From positions 1,770,758-1,834,757 of the forward strand of contig NC_037254.1 in the NCBI RefSeq assembly GCF_000002425.4: a stretch of 64,000 bases of DNA, written 5' to 3'. The stretch is from Physcomitrium patens. Its lineage: Eukaryota > Streptophyta > Bryopsida > Funariales > Funariaceae. Every line of letters begins with the position of its first letter. Position 1 is the first letter of the stretch. The translations under genes were made by a program, and so were the position numbers. The notes below the pieces were generated by a model that ran no database searches, was not told where the DNA came from, and was given only the letters and a program-made list of their open reading frames with translations. This document shows, piece after piece, positions 1-11,170 of this stretch.

Positions 1-779
1 ATTCTACCCGTCCTTGTCCACCATTTCCTACTGCATACTAGACATTATTTCATAACAAACTTACTACTACATGAACATGGTAGCTCTCCTTGTTTTGTGA
101 CTTATAAACTGTTTTTATAAATGTTCTTTCGACCCTCCAGGCATCGTGAAAATTCCACACTGAAAGTATTTCAAAAAAAGATATATTAATAGCCCTTACT
201 TTCAAAAAAAATCTCAACTGGCCTTGCTACTTCCAAAAATCCAAAGAATAAGCCAACACAAATGATCTTGTGAAGACGCATCTTAGACTGCATTTGTCCT
301 AATCAAAATTAAGACGATAGAGTGAAGCTCTCCTCCTTGAGTATATGATTTTTAAATTGATTTCCACCACGGAACTATTCATCCAGATTGTGAACGGTTC
401 GCTGGTTGCGCACAAAGTGGCAAAGAAGTAGGGAACTGGAACCATGCTTGCTGGGAAGACGGCATGTTTGTCATCTCAATTGAACTTTGGAGAGTAGAGA
501 GCATGAGAGCCTCAATTCTTGCTTCGTTATTCGTCTTAGATGTTGTTGATCTTTGCTATGGTTCTTCTAAGCCTCTTAATTTGCATTACTGCATGCATTA
601 TCCTCTAGTCTTGACCTCGTGTTGGTATACTGGCCTGTACACAGTGACAAAATTGATGTGTAATCTAGCAGATTCTCTCTTCCAAACGCAATCCCATCAT
701 CTTCGATTCCCCTCCTTTTTCTACGGTGGACTTCATTGCGCACTGTCTTCAGTGTTTGGACAGGAGTGTAATGGCAGAT

Positions 780-2040
780 GAGTCCAAATATTGGTCTTGC
801 TACATGAAGATTCCCGAGTAAGAGAGCCAGGACGGTGAAAGTTTTACACATGTGGTACTTCACAGAGGTGATGAAGTTATGCATGGCATTGAGGCAGCGT
901 CTCCAATGTCCTTGAGCTCCGAGAATGTGCAAAAATTACATATATGGCTAGAGATTCTTTCAGCAGAAGTTTCTAAAGATTTAAGAATCCAGGCTTAGCG
1001 ACTGAGTTTCTGTTTATAGAATGTTATCGTCAACATAGTGAACGATCTTGAGGGTGACCAAGAACTGAGCAAAGACCTAGCAGAAACCGTCAGGCTGCGT
1101 GTGATCCGTTAGCCACTGCAGGTGGCATTGGAAACGCTTGCTCCGGCTTTGTCAGGATTGTAATATTTTTTCTCAAGACTGAACGTGCATCGCACATAAT
1201 TAGGATAGTTTTGAAAGCCTCTGGGTTTTAGAGAAGGCTTTTGAGCTGTGCTTTAAAGAAGAAGAAAAATCCTCTTTCCAATCCTCTGATTCAAGAGAAC
1301 AGATTGATTCTTTCTTTGAAGTTTTGTTTTATTGCGAACAAGGACAGTTTGGGAGCTTGGTGCACTTACACTGAAAGATGATGTTGATTCATGGGCCGAG
1401 TCCATTTGATCCACAGAGGCTGGTTCAGACATTTGATGAAGTACTCTTGCGAATTGGCGCGATTACCATGATGCTGATAAGACAAACTTGGTGAGGTTGA
1501 AACAACGGATCTTGTGTAACCAGGTAGCTCCACAGTTGCAGAATAAGAATTGTGAGAGAGCACTACGGTGTGTTGATGCTCTGAGGCAAATATCGGATCA
1601 TTTGATTACATCGTATTTTGTATTTATAGCATTAGCAAAATTAGGAAGACAAGATGATGTTGTGAGTCCTGTTCACGCTAATTGGTCACGGTAATAATGA
1701 GGTTGACGTCTATGTCTAGGCATTGGACGTAGTCATTGAAGAGTGAGAAATTTCATGCTGTTGAGAAGGCATTTTTCCATCTCCTTGAGTACTTTGGTCA
1801 ATACAGAGGGTAGTTTCCAACACAAGTGCTTGAGAGACTTCTGTTGCAAGAGCTAGCTGGACGCATGAGTTACATTAAGTAAGTCAAACAACCTTTGAAA
1901 ATTGCGTGTAAATAGAAGAACTTGGCAGTTGTTGTTGCAGAGAATGAAGGTCTAGCATTGGAAGATAGACGGAGGCTAATGATACAAGAGCAAACATAGT
2001 TCATTCACGCACTTCTGTGGACCATGTAAGATCCATAACT
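780..2040 (+). pseudogene. Decayed coding relic, possibly TPR-type (SPO22/ZIP4-like)
   Basis: Several short open stretches on the + strand read like protein but are separated by stops and frame changes. The clearest lies at about 1464-1690 and contains CERALRCVDALRQISDH followed by ITSYFVFIALAKLGRQDD, with the helix-turn-helix spacing of a tetratricopeptide repeat. Another at about 870-1000 contains SSENVQKLHIWLEIL, and one at about 1755-1800 contains HAVEKAFFHLLEYFGQY. The order loosely recalls the meiotic TPR protein SPO22/ZIP4, but this is a weak impression from reading, not an alignment. Base composition is closer to the genes than to the AT-rich flanks. No start codon, continuous frame or convincing splice pairs could be assembled, so it is treated as a dead gene fragment. 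It could also be a poorly conserved gene whose introns were not resolved. Confidence 0.25.
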
Positions 2041-2764
2041 ATGCTGGGTGAAACTACATATTATTATCCTATGTGGCTGCTGATACGTTGTCGCAACAAG
2101 TGAGTGCAAAACTACAAGAAATTTGGAATGTTCCGCCTCATATATTTATTTTCCGAGACATGGCAAAATGCTTGAAATAATAAGTGGCGTCTTAAAGAAC
2201 TGGATATTTGTGCCAAGAACTCATGCTCATTGTGATCTCCGACTTCATAAGGCAAAGTCTCATTTGTAGACGTTTGTATACTAGCTCTGAACATTGTAAA
2301 ATAAAGATATACAAGATAAGCCACATAGCTCTATCTTAATTTAATCTAGCTGCAAAGATTACTGATAAGACAAAGAAGGTGTGCAATCCAATATTGGAAA
2401 TAGAATCATTATGTAAGAAGTGATTTTAAAACTTCCTAGGTAATTTTTGACCTTGATATTTTCACTTGCAACTTGAAGATTTGAAGAAGTATATGAGGCA
2501 GTGCTAGTGTAGATACTTCTTCATTATTAAGTAGTTACCAAATAGTTCATCAATTGGTAGTTAGTATGGATGACTAATGTCTATGTGAAAAAATAGAAAA
2601 AATATCTTACATATCCCTCAAATATGTTGAAATATTAAGAATACCCTTGTATTCTTGATAATAGCAAATCTATCCTTCATTTTTGTGATAATATCAAATC
2701 TATCCGTTAACTTGATAAGGTATAATAATTATCATTTTTTAAATGTAATTGGAGCCTAACCTTA

Positions 2765-2998
2765 GTTGCTTGTAATACAATAGCCTTAGAGATTTACAAG
2801 ACTCATGTGCTTTAATTTGATTAATGTCTCTACTTTGTTTAGGAATTCAAGGTCTCCATTGAGTATATAACTCTTTAATTGTTTCATAGGCATAATGTAG
2901 TCATCCTTGAATGTGGCTTTATACATACTCCCATAATTACTTTCACTTAGGAAATAATCATATAAGAAATTTTGAATAGTAAATGTGATTTGGTACAT
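2765..2998 (-). pseudogene. Receptor-like protein kinase N-lobe fragment
   Basis: Read on the - strand from about 2998 down, the translation carries the start of a plant receptor-like kinase domain. It has FLSESNYGSMYKATFKDD (glycine-loop region with the G-x-VYKA pattern degraded), then PMKQLKS (the subdomain II lysine within an AVKQL-type motif), then LEFLNKVETLIKLKHMSLVNL (helix C and the H-x-NLV block). After a stop the frame continues with GYCI, as in NLxGYCI of many RLKs. The glycine loop is mutated and the rest of the catalytic domain (HRDxK, DFG) is absent because the sequence runs into the left inverted-repeat arm. A hydrophobic membrane-like segment lies upstream at about 3890-3990 on the same strand. 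It is a non-functional captured piece. Confidence 0.6.
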
Positions 2999-4070
2999 TC
3001 AAACCACACTAGAGTTATGCCATTAGATTGCAATATATGTTTGTTTTAAGTCATGAACTCACAATTTATGGCACTTTTTGTGTGCTGCTACATGGGAAAG
3101 AAGTTTAACCTACAAAGAATTATCAAGATAAAAACCACAATTTCAACACTAAAAGAATTGTACTTACCTATGTGCCTCCTCTTTTGGCTTAAACTTTCAA
3201 CTATAGCCTTAAAGAAGCATTAAGCAATCTACAACCTTTTAAGGGTTGTCATTGTTAACAATTCTAGTTACATAGACTAGTATACAATTAAAGCAATTGG
3301 ACCATATTGAGAGATTTAAAGTTGTTATCTTATATACTACAATCATCATATCTTCTAGACAAGTATAAAAGTGGCCTATAGACAAAGTATCTTGGCAAGA
3401 GATATCCATCAATATAGTATTAGCAGTTGCTTGCATATTTTAGAAATGTTTTGTAGTATAGATGCCTTGGCACTTATAAGGATTGTAAAGGAATAAGTAA
3501 ATGCCATAGTTGTCTAGAGTTTTTTGTTACTCAAAGCAATCTTAGACAATATCATGTTGCATCCAATTTGACTTAGATTAATATAGAAGGAGCTAAAGCA
3601 TACATTTAATGTACGTAGATTATAAAGATGAAAGATAAAATGGCCAAATATTTATATGTTTGATGTCCCATGCTTTCTAAAGCTGTGGTACAATAAGTTG
3701 GCCCTTTAGCTCCCTCATTGCAAATATTCTTCATCCATAGAAACTTCTTTAAGAATAAAAAATCTAAAAGGCAAGTCATATTTTTTGTGTGCAAGCTCTT
3801 TCAAGAATCAATCCTTCTTGCAAGCACAATGCCATTAGTCCTTCCAATTATCAATCCTTTTAAAGCTGCAACCAATTTAAGCATGAGACTAAAGAAGCTC
3901 AAAAACACAACTACCGACCCAATAGAAATCATCCAACTTTTTTTTAAAGTGATTTCACAACAAGCAGCTACATAATATGCCAAGACAACCACAATGATTT
4001 CTCCACAATACAAAGGTTGGGCCTCAATTACACTTTAAAAAAAATAGTTGTAATACCTTATCAAATTGAA

Positions 4071-4220
4071 GGGTAGATTTGATATTATTATAAAAGTAAG
4101 AGATAGATTTATTGTTATTATAAAAATAAGAGATAGATTTGTTATTATTATAAAAGTGGGCGATAGATTTGTTATTATTATAAAAATGGAAGATAGATTT
4201 ATTATTATCATGAATACATA
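4071..4220. repeat. 30-bp minisatellite, five units
   Basis: Five direct 30-bp units begin at 4071, 4101, 4131, 4161 and 4191. Each opens with a form of AGATAGATTT followed by an ATT-rich block and TATAAAA. Units differ by a few substitutions and the last is the most diverged. The array sits inside the right arm of the inverted-repeat element. About two related units in opposite orientation occur in the left arm near 2650-2720. Confidence 0.85.
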
Positions 4221-4270
4221 GATATTTTTAATATATTTCATATATATATATATATATGATATTTTTTTTA

Positions 4271-4790
4271 AAAGATAGCATATTTATATTTAGCAAAAAG
4301 ATAGCAGAAGAATTGTCTACTTAAGTTCTCTTCTATCTTATCTTGGTTTCTTATCATTCTTCATCAAACTACATATGATTCCAATATCTTCTCTAGGAAT
4401 ACAAATTTTTTTATGCAAAGCAATACAAAGTAAAAGGACAATGGTTGTGTGTCTACTCCACCTAATCAAATGATGGATCTTGGATTGAGTATATTTTGCT
4501 TGGTGGTAGTAATTGTTGGTTAGTTTTGTATATATCTTAAAAAAATAATTAGAAAAAATTAATAAATCTCAATATTCTAAACCATTTACAAAGGTATCAT
4601 TTTAAAAAAACTATGATATGCCATGATAGCATTCACATGGACACCAATGATACTAAATACTATTTACAAAAAAAATATAAATATGTATATAATTTTAAAA
4701 TTTTGCTAGCCAATTAATATTTTCTTTAAAACTTTTGCTTCAACACCAAAAAATACAAAGCACAATGCCACAATCCAAATATTACATTTT
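4271..4790. other. AT-rich intergenic DNA
   Basis: Strongly AT-rich sequence between the inverted-repeat element and the GC-richer leader of the bHLH gene. No coding frame, RNA gene or ordered repeat was seen. Confidence 0.6.
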
Positions 4791-7355
4791 ACTACATGAT
4801 GCTCCATGAAGCGCATGAGTATGAAGGAGACGCCCACGGCGAGGGCACTCCTGCACTTCCCCATCGCTTTAGCCTTGTCTGGAATATCCCTCTAGAGTAG
4901 AAATCATTGTAATATGGAATGTAAGAACGAGAGGGGATCGGACGAGGTGAGCGTGTGAATGAGTACATTTCATGCTCCGAAGTGCCGACAAGAGAGCCCA
5001 GCGTGAGGGAGAGAGTTGTGTTTGCAACATGCAGCAGAGGTGATTGCTGGTGTTGACGGTGGTGCGGAGCCCGGGGAAAAATCATGGTAATGATCAGCTG
5101 GTTGGGTTGATTGGGTTCAGGCAGCATTGGTTTGCAGCATCATAGCAGAAGGGGCAGCGTCATTGGAGGTGGAATCGCTGTTTTCGTCGAGGTTTGGGTA
5201 AGGGACAGGGGATACGGAAGCTGGGGCTGATTTATTGAAGGCCATGTACGCGTGCAGAGTGTGTTACAACTGCGGCGTACTTGATCGGCAGGGCAATTAT
5301 TGGCAGAGCGATACATCATCACTCTCGGCAGTGAATGGCGACGATATTTCCCGAATTCAGCAAGTGTTGGGTTCCAACCGAAGGCTTCAGCTAGCGTCCA
5401 CTTCTCATGAAACGTTGAGTGCAACAGCATTGAAAGCAGCGGCGAGGAAATCTACGCCCTGGTTGCTGCTTTTAGATCTGGTTGAGGCGAGACAGGAGCA
5501 TGGGGCACTTTGACAGCACCATGAGAGGGCGGAAAGAGAACTGGCACGAGTGAGCAAGCAGACACAATCCATGACTGCTGGTACTGAACGGGTCGAAAGC
5601 AAAAATCGAGTGTTGATCACATGCTGGCACAGAGGGAGAGCACCAACTGTGGATGTAATAAGTACCAATCCTCCGCTGGTGCCGTCCATCGATGTCCCTG
5701 GAGCTTGATCAGGTCGGGGGAATCCCACTCGAGAATACGTTTCTATTTCGCAAGAGTGCTGCAGCACATGATTGAGTTTTCTTTTTGGGGGTTTACTTTG
5801 CAGTCGTTGTACCAGCCCAACAATATCCTTGCGCATGGGGGGAGAGGGTATTTTTCCATGTTGTCTGGCTGTGGCAGCAGCTGCGTTTACCAAGGCCAGG
5901 GGAGCTTCTCCCCTGCGAGCAGTAGAAACTTGGCCAATTTAGAACTAGAGAGAAAGTAGCGTCGTGGGTTTGCGTCGTTTTAAGGAGATGATTGCAGCCA
6001 ACTCGTACTCTTATCTGGCAAACATTGACAGACTCGACGTTGGTAGTACCGTCGGAGTGTGAATCACGGCTTCTGGCCAGCTGCTTTCAACCTTTACGTC
6101 AATGGTTAATCCTCTTGGGAATGCCAGCGATTGCACTGCATTGGTCAGGAAAGAAGAATTCGCTTTCCGCTGCCGTATTGCTAATAGGTTTGACGCAAGG
6201 AAGTCCTTAGGGCTGTACCAGTTCGTCTTCTGATTTCATCTTAGATTGGCAAGTGTACCGACATCGGGCACCACACGTCTGGTGGCAATTGGGTTTTTAT
6301 TCTTATTTTTACTCTAGCAGAGGGAAGAGCATGCAGGTGCAAGAGTGAATTAGAAACGACAAAGCCATGGGCAATACCCCTCGTGTGCTCTGTGCTGTCT
6401 GCCATGGAACACAGCACCTCAGTCCTGAGACGCACCATGCCCTCAGCTTTTGAGACTTGGTCCTGCTTGATCTCCGCATGCCGTAGCTTCCTTCTTGAAT
6501 CTTCTCCATGGGGTACTAAAGGCAGGCTTCTTCGTCAGCATCCGTCATGTGCTGCATCCTGTTGCGTGATGCCTTGTGGTAAATAATTCTCTGACACAAT
6601 CTAATTCGACGTTCCATCTTCTTGCATTAGTGCATACCCATATATGCCTGCTGTAAGTTTATTCGCTTGTTTCGAGGACTCATTCCCCTCTAATGCCAGT
6701 TCGGGAAAGGACGTACGAGCTAGTTCACGCGAAGCCCATACTCTCCAGCTGGTTAGTATTCATTCAGAGGAGGTGCCATCCGAGATTCATGGAGATCCTC
6801 TATGGGCCAAGCATAATATACTGACCCTCCTGTGGGTTAGTACTGAACATTAGATTAACGATTGTCACCGAGATTGGAGTGGTGCGTACTCAATCCAAGG
6901 GGGAAGGGATATTAAAAAATTAGAAGATGCAATGCTGATCGATTGCTTCTGGGTGCTGAAGTTGAAGCTGCGCCATAGGTTTTTCTACCTCCTGCTTTTT
7001 GTTGTTCAGAGCAGCAAGTTGAAAGATTGGCGGTGTGACGAGATTCGATAGAGGGCGGTGAGTGCGAGAGTCGTGCGTCTTCCATGAGGAAAGCTTCGGT
7101 TGGAGAGTGCTGAAGGACAATTTGACCTTGAATTTGCAAGCAACAGGCTTCACTAAGGATCCTTCGCAGGGCGGGATTGCAATGCATGAAGCTTACTCAT
7201 CCTCATCGCATGATCACTGCTTGTCTCAATTGCCTTTCGAATCGGGCTTGGCCGAGCATATGACCTATTTAACTAACGAATGGCAGATGAATATTAGTTC
7301 ATAGAAGCAAATCCATGGCAGGGAAGCCTTTGAGGGAGCTGTTAAAAGCATTGTT
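4790..7355 (+). promoter_or_regulatory. GC-balanced upstream region of the bHLH gene
   Basis: Base composition changes abruptly near 4790 from AT desert to gene-like. Several open frames of 60-160 codons occur on both strands but none resembles a known family, and they overlap one another. The region most likely holds the promoter, a long 5' UTR and perhaps non-coding exons of the bHLH gene. An open frame in the same frame as the bHLH start runs from 7062, with its first ATG at 7182, to a TAG at 7302-7304. It contains LSQLPFESGLAEHMTYL, which loosely recalls the conserved N-terminal xFPxDPGFxERAARFS motif of this bHLH group. Whether it is coding is unresolved. Confidence 0.4.
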
Positions 7356-9125
7356 ATGATGGGAAGTGAGAGTTGGGGCGAAGGGCAGATCCAGCAGGAC
7401 GATTCCGCTAGCTCCGAACCAACTGCAACTTTGCGAAGCAGACCTGGCCATGCTTTGGGAAAGCGGAAAGGCTCCGCCTCGAAGGATTCGATAGTGACCG
7501 CGAAGGTAGTGGCCAACTCAAGACTGTCATCTTTATTTGCTTGCACAAGAGGCTCTAGGCAGTTCTTTCGATGAGATTCAATTTCCTCCCCTTGTCTCAT
7601 GTGGGTGCAGGTCTTGAAAAGCGCCGAGAAGAAAGCGAAATGCCTCAGTACAAAAGTTGCCGGCGCCAGTGCCAACGCTAGCAAAGCACATGTTGATGAA
7701 GTGAGGGTGACGTTGAAGGATCAACAGAGCCCAGAAAGCGAGCCCTCTGGTGAGATGAGCCCGAGGTCGACTTTGAAATCAAGATCCAAGTCTCAAGTTA
7801 TGCATCCGAAGCAGCACTACATCCATGTGCGAGCTCGACGAGGCCAGGCTACGGATAGCCATAGTCTTGCTGAAAGAGTGAGATCCTATTCAAGGCGATA
7901 AATCTAGTTTAGACAGCATTGCAACGCCTGTTTGCTACGTAACTTAAGTTTTGTCGACTGTTGAGATTTAACTTGATTCTATGGTCCTTGTAATCCTTTG
8001 CTCAGGTGAGAAGGGAGAAAATCAGCGAGCGGATGAAGTTCCTACAAGACCTAGTGCCTAGTTGCAGCAAAGTGAGCTATAGCCCAACTCGCGCTGCTTA
8101 ATCTCTCACAGGATGCTTTGTTTTTGTTTTTGTTTTTGTCTTTCTATTTTTAAATCCATGAAAAAATCGTAACGGTTTCATTTTGATGTATGCTTGGGAC
8201 TCTATCGTTCCCAGGTGACGGGCAAGGCTGTCATGTTGGATGAAATCATCAATTATGTGCAGTCCCTACAACGTCAGATTGAAGTAAGCCCTCCAACTGA
8301 GCACCTTGGATTCCATTGCTCAACCTTAATGTCTTTGATGCCTCAAGGATCCAATTGTTCATGATGTGTGCATGTGTACAGTTCCTGTCCATGAAGCTGG
8401 CAGCTGTCGATCCTCGTCTTGACATCAATCTACTAAATCTACTCAACAAAGAGGTACATAACTTGATTTGCGAAATGGCTTGAAAACAATGTAAAGTTGG
8501 TGACAGCTTTGGCACCCTTTGTATTGCTGCTACTGAATTGGAAGCTGTTTTCTTGTACTTTTGGAGCAGCCCCCACAAGCGAGATCTCCTGAAACAATTT
8601 TGATGAGTCCTGACATAATAGCAGGATACCGGGACTATCAAACGCAGCTACAAATCCAACAGATCAACAACTACAACGTGGACTGGAGATCCGTCGGAAC
8701 CTTGTGTGATGCATACTTGAAGCGCTCAGTGAACATTGCGCTATTGCCTCATGCACCTGCAGCGTACAACGAGTGTTTCATAGATTCTCTAACCCAGGTA
8801 ATTAGTCTACTGATTGTTGTTTTCCAGTGTGTCATGGTAAAGATACACGAGTGAAGTCATGATTGGTTACGAATTTAGCCGTGATAAAGCTTTGAGTTGC
8901 TTTTACCGAAGCTGCGAACATGAAAAATCAAATGGCTGACCTGTCAATATGAATCTTATGCAGACCCTCAACGGAGTTTGCGATGCCGGAGACCTCCAGT
9001 CTATCATGCACACGAGCAGTACTCCAATGAGGCAAGAATTTTTTGGCCAAGATACTCATAACTTTGCTCCAGGCTTTCCAGGGCTACGCCACTCGACCAC
9101 AGGGCAACTAAAAGTGGACCACTAG
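7356..9125 (+). CDS. bHLH transcription factor (CIB/BEE/bHLH49-62 group)
   Basis: Seven exons join in phase: 7356-7505, 7611-7877, 8006-8071, 8215-8283, 8382-8453, 8570-8797 and 8964-9125. They encode 337 residues. The basic helix-loop-helix domain spans about residues 123-190. It opens with YIHVRARRGQATDSHSLAER, continues VRREKISERMKFLQDLVP, and has the second helix in GKAVMLDEIINYVQSLQRQ. His134, Glu138 and Arg142 form the H-E-R triad of G-box (CACGTG) binders, so DNA binding is expected in the nucleus. The segment FLSMKLAAVDPRLDI after helix 2 is diagnostic of the plant group that includes CIB1 and bHLH49/62/74, which regulate growth and flowering in angiosperms. Exon borders inside the domain match the family's usual positions. 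The chosen ATG is the first after an in-frame TAG at 7302. The N-terminus is short for the family (often 300-550 aa), so upstream coding exons remain possible. Confidence 0.88.
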
Positions 9126-11170
9126 TGTGTATGGTCATGTTCCTACTTTAGCACCATGCAAGCCGGTGACCGATGCACTGAGGAGATACAGAAGAAAAGC
9201 ATTGAAACTAGTATGGCCCTCATCATCGCAGCCAGATAGTGCTCACCAAGCTGTGGTGGATTGCAAAACCCGAAGAACTGAATGTAGAAACTCAAGAGCG
9301 AAAGAAAACCGCCCCGAACAGCAGATACCTTTTACCGAAGAGACCTCTTCGAAAACTGAGGAACGTTTCATCGATCATCCTGAATAGACAGATAACCATG
9401 CAGAGATTTCTTCCCAACACATGTGTGTGCCACCGTATACAATGGTGGCAAAGATGGAATGTACCCAATTCGCTTGAGCTTGGCCATAATTTTTACAAGC
9501 GAACCAAGTCCAGCTCCGATATTATACGAGGCCAATCTGTCCGAACAGTAGGAGCTGAGAATAGACAAGTATCGTGATACAATTAAAGTCGCAATTGATT
9601 CATGCGAAAACGGTCCTGAAAGACCCATGGAGTGTGCAGTGATGAGTATTTCCTCTGCTGGTGATGGCTTCGAAAGATAAGTCAGGTGCACCGCTGTGTG
9701 TGTGTGTCCTTGGTTATTGGTCATTTTGGTTGAAATTTCTTCCTAATTGTGAATCAACGAGGTGATAAGGTGTGTAACTCAACTTGTGATGGAAAGTGAA
9801 GTTCGTGACAAGTGGAAAGAGAGTTGATCCTGAGTTTTAGGGCTGGCCGTTGCGATCTCTAAAGGTGGCGAATTAGCTCAATGCCAATTTTGCATCGTCT
9901 AGAGCGTTGAGATGAGAAATGCGATTCATTACTCTCAGTCAGCCTCTGCCATGCTGATCTGCCGGTCAGGGTGTGTTTTCTGAATCGCTCAGTTGGTCCT
10001 GGGCCTCCATGTTCTGATTCTGGAAGGCCTTGAGAGAGTTGTGCTAGTGATTGATCCTCGATGCAAGTGCTTCTGGTGAGAATCCAAGCATATCTGCGTC
10101 ATCATTTTGAAGAAGACGCGATTACTATCAGCATGACTTAAGTGGTTGCCATGTGTCATCAAGGATTATGCAGGCCGGGTAGATCGAAAACGTCGTCATT
10201 ACCCGCGTCCTTGTTTGTTGAATTCCTACTACCTGGCTCTGAATCTTGAATTCTGTTTCACCACACCACTTTCATGTGAATATAATTGCGACGCACTGAC
10301 ATCAAAAGTAGTATGATATCCACCCCCCGAACTCACCATGCTGGTAGCCTGCTAAACTTAGCCTCCACAGGCTCACGGCCACTTATAGCGAGCCTAGCGT
10401 CAGCAGCACTGGCAAGCAAGAGAAAGGCAGTCACAAAGGCCTGACGGTACAGACAAAGACCAAAATCTGCATCCTCACTTCAGAAATAATCCGAATCAAA
10501 GCTGTCTGCTGATATTCTCGTCGGTGACAAACCCTGGGATATTCGTGCCGAGGTGGGTACTGTCGGTGACAGTGCCCACACGACGGTGGATACACTCCAA
10601 CCCTTGACTCAAAATCCTAGGGTATTTTAACAAAAACAACAGCATATTCACCGACATGAACTTCAACAAGAAAACCGAGCTTCATCAAGCACCTAAGACT
10701 TGCAAAAGTCGTTAATAAAACACATCACAACAAAGAGGAGAATGGCCATGGAATGAACAGATACTGCCAAAGGTCTTCACTCCAGTCAAAACAAAGTTTT
10801 ATTGAAAACCCAATTCGAGAAAAGTCCAGAAATCTAGAAACTCAGAAACCCAACTCAAGAAATGCAAAATAAGCCCAGTAACTCAGTGGGCGTTTCACTG
10901 GAATGTGGTCATTTTTGATGAATGTTGTAGTTGAGGTGGGAAAACATTCATCCATTTCGTGAGGTGCCGCTCCGGCGAGGCAACGCTGAGTCTCGGCTGC
11001 CAGGTTGCGCAGGAGCTCGTTTCTGGAGCCGCCGAAGGTGAGCATTTACAATTTGGAAGGAGATGGATAGCTATGGTGTGGCAAGTAGTTGTTGCTGGGT
11101 AGGAGAATAAGGCAGTATCAGAAAAAAAAAAATACTGTAGTGAGCAGAAAGTGGTGGTAAGCAGACAACC
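9126..11170. other. 3' flank of bHLH and upstream region of the CCHC gene
   Basis: Gene-like base composition without a recognisable coding region. The first several hundred bases probably include the bHLH 3' UTR. The part just before 11171 should contain the promoter and 5' UTR of the zinc-knuckle gene. A 67-codon frame on the - strand (10842-11045) shows no family resemblance and is not called. Confidence 0.5.

Larger units (their letters stand above)
2590..4270. mobile_element. Inverted-repeat element with captured receptor-kinase fragment
   Basis: Two arms at about 2590-2765 and 4015-4270 are imperfect reverse complements of each other. Matching blocks include the left ACTTGATAAGGTATAATAAT against the complement of the right ATACCTTATCAAATTG, and the left ATTGGAGCCTAACC against the complement of GGTTGGGCCTCAAT. 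Each arm also carries 30-bp tandem units, about two on the left and five on the right. The interior (about 1.25 kb) holds a protein-kinase fragment on the - strand and no recognisable transposase. This is the architecture of a non-autonomous TIR element that has picked up host coding sequence (Pack-MULE-like). The exact ends and the target-site duplication could not be fixed because the arms fade into AT repeats. Confidence 0.6.

Noticed and set aside
5405-5893. 162-codon frame on the - strand upstream of the bHLH gene
   Set aside because: No family resemblance, overlaps equally long frames on the other strand, and lies in the probable leader of the bHLH gene.
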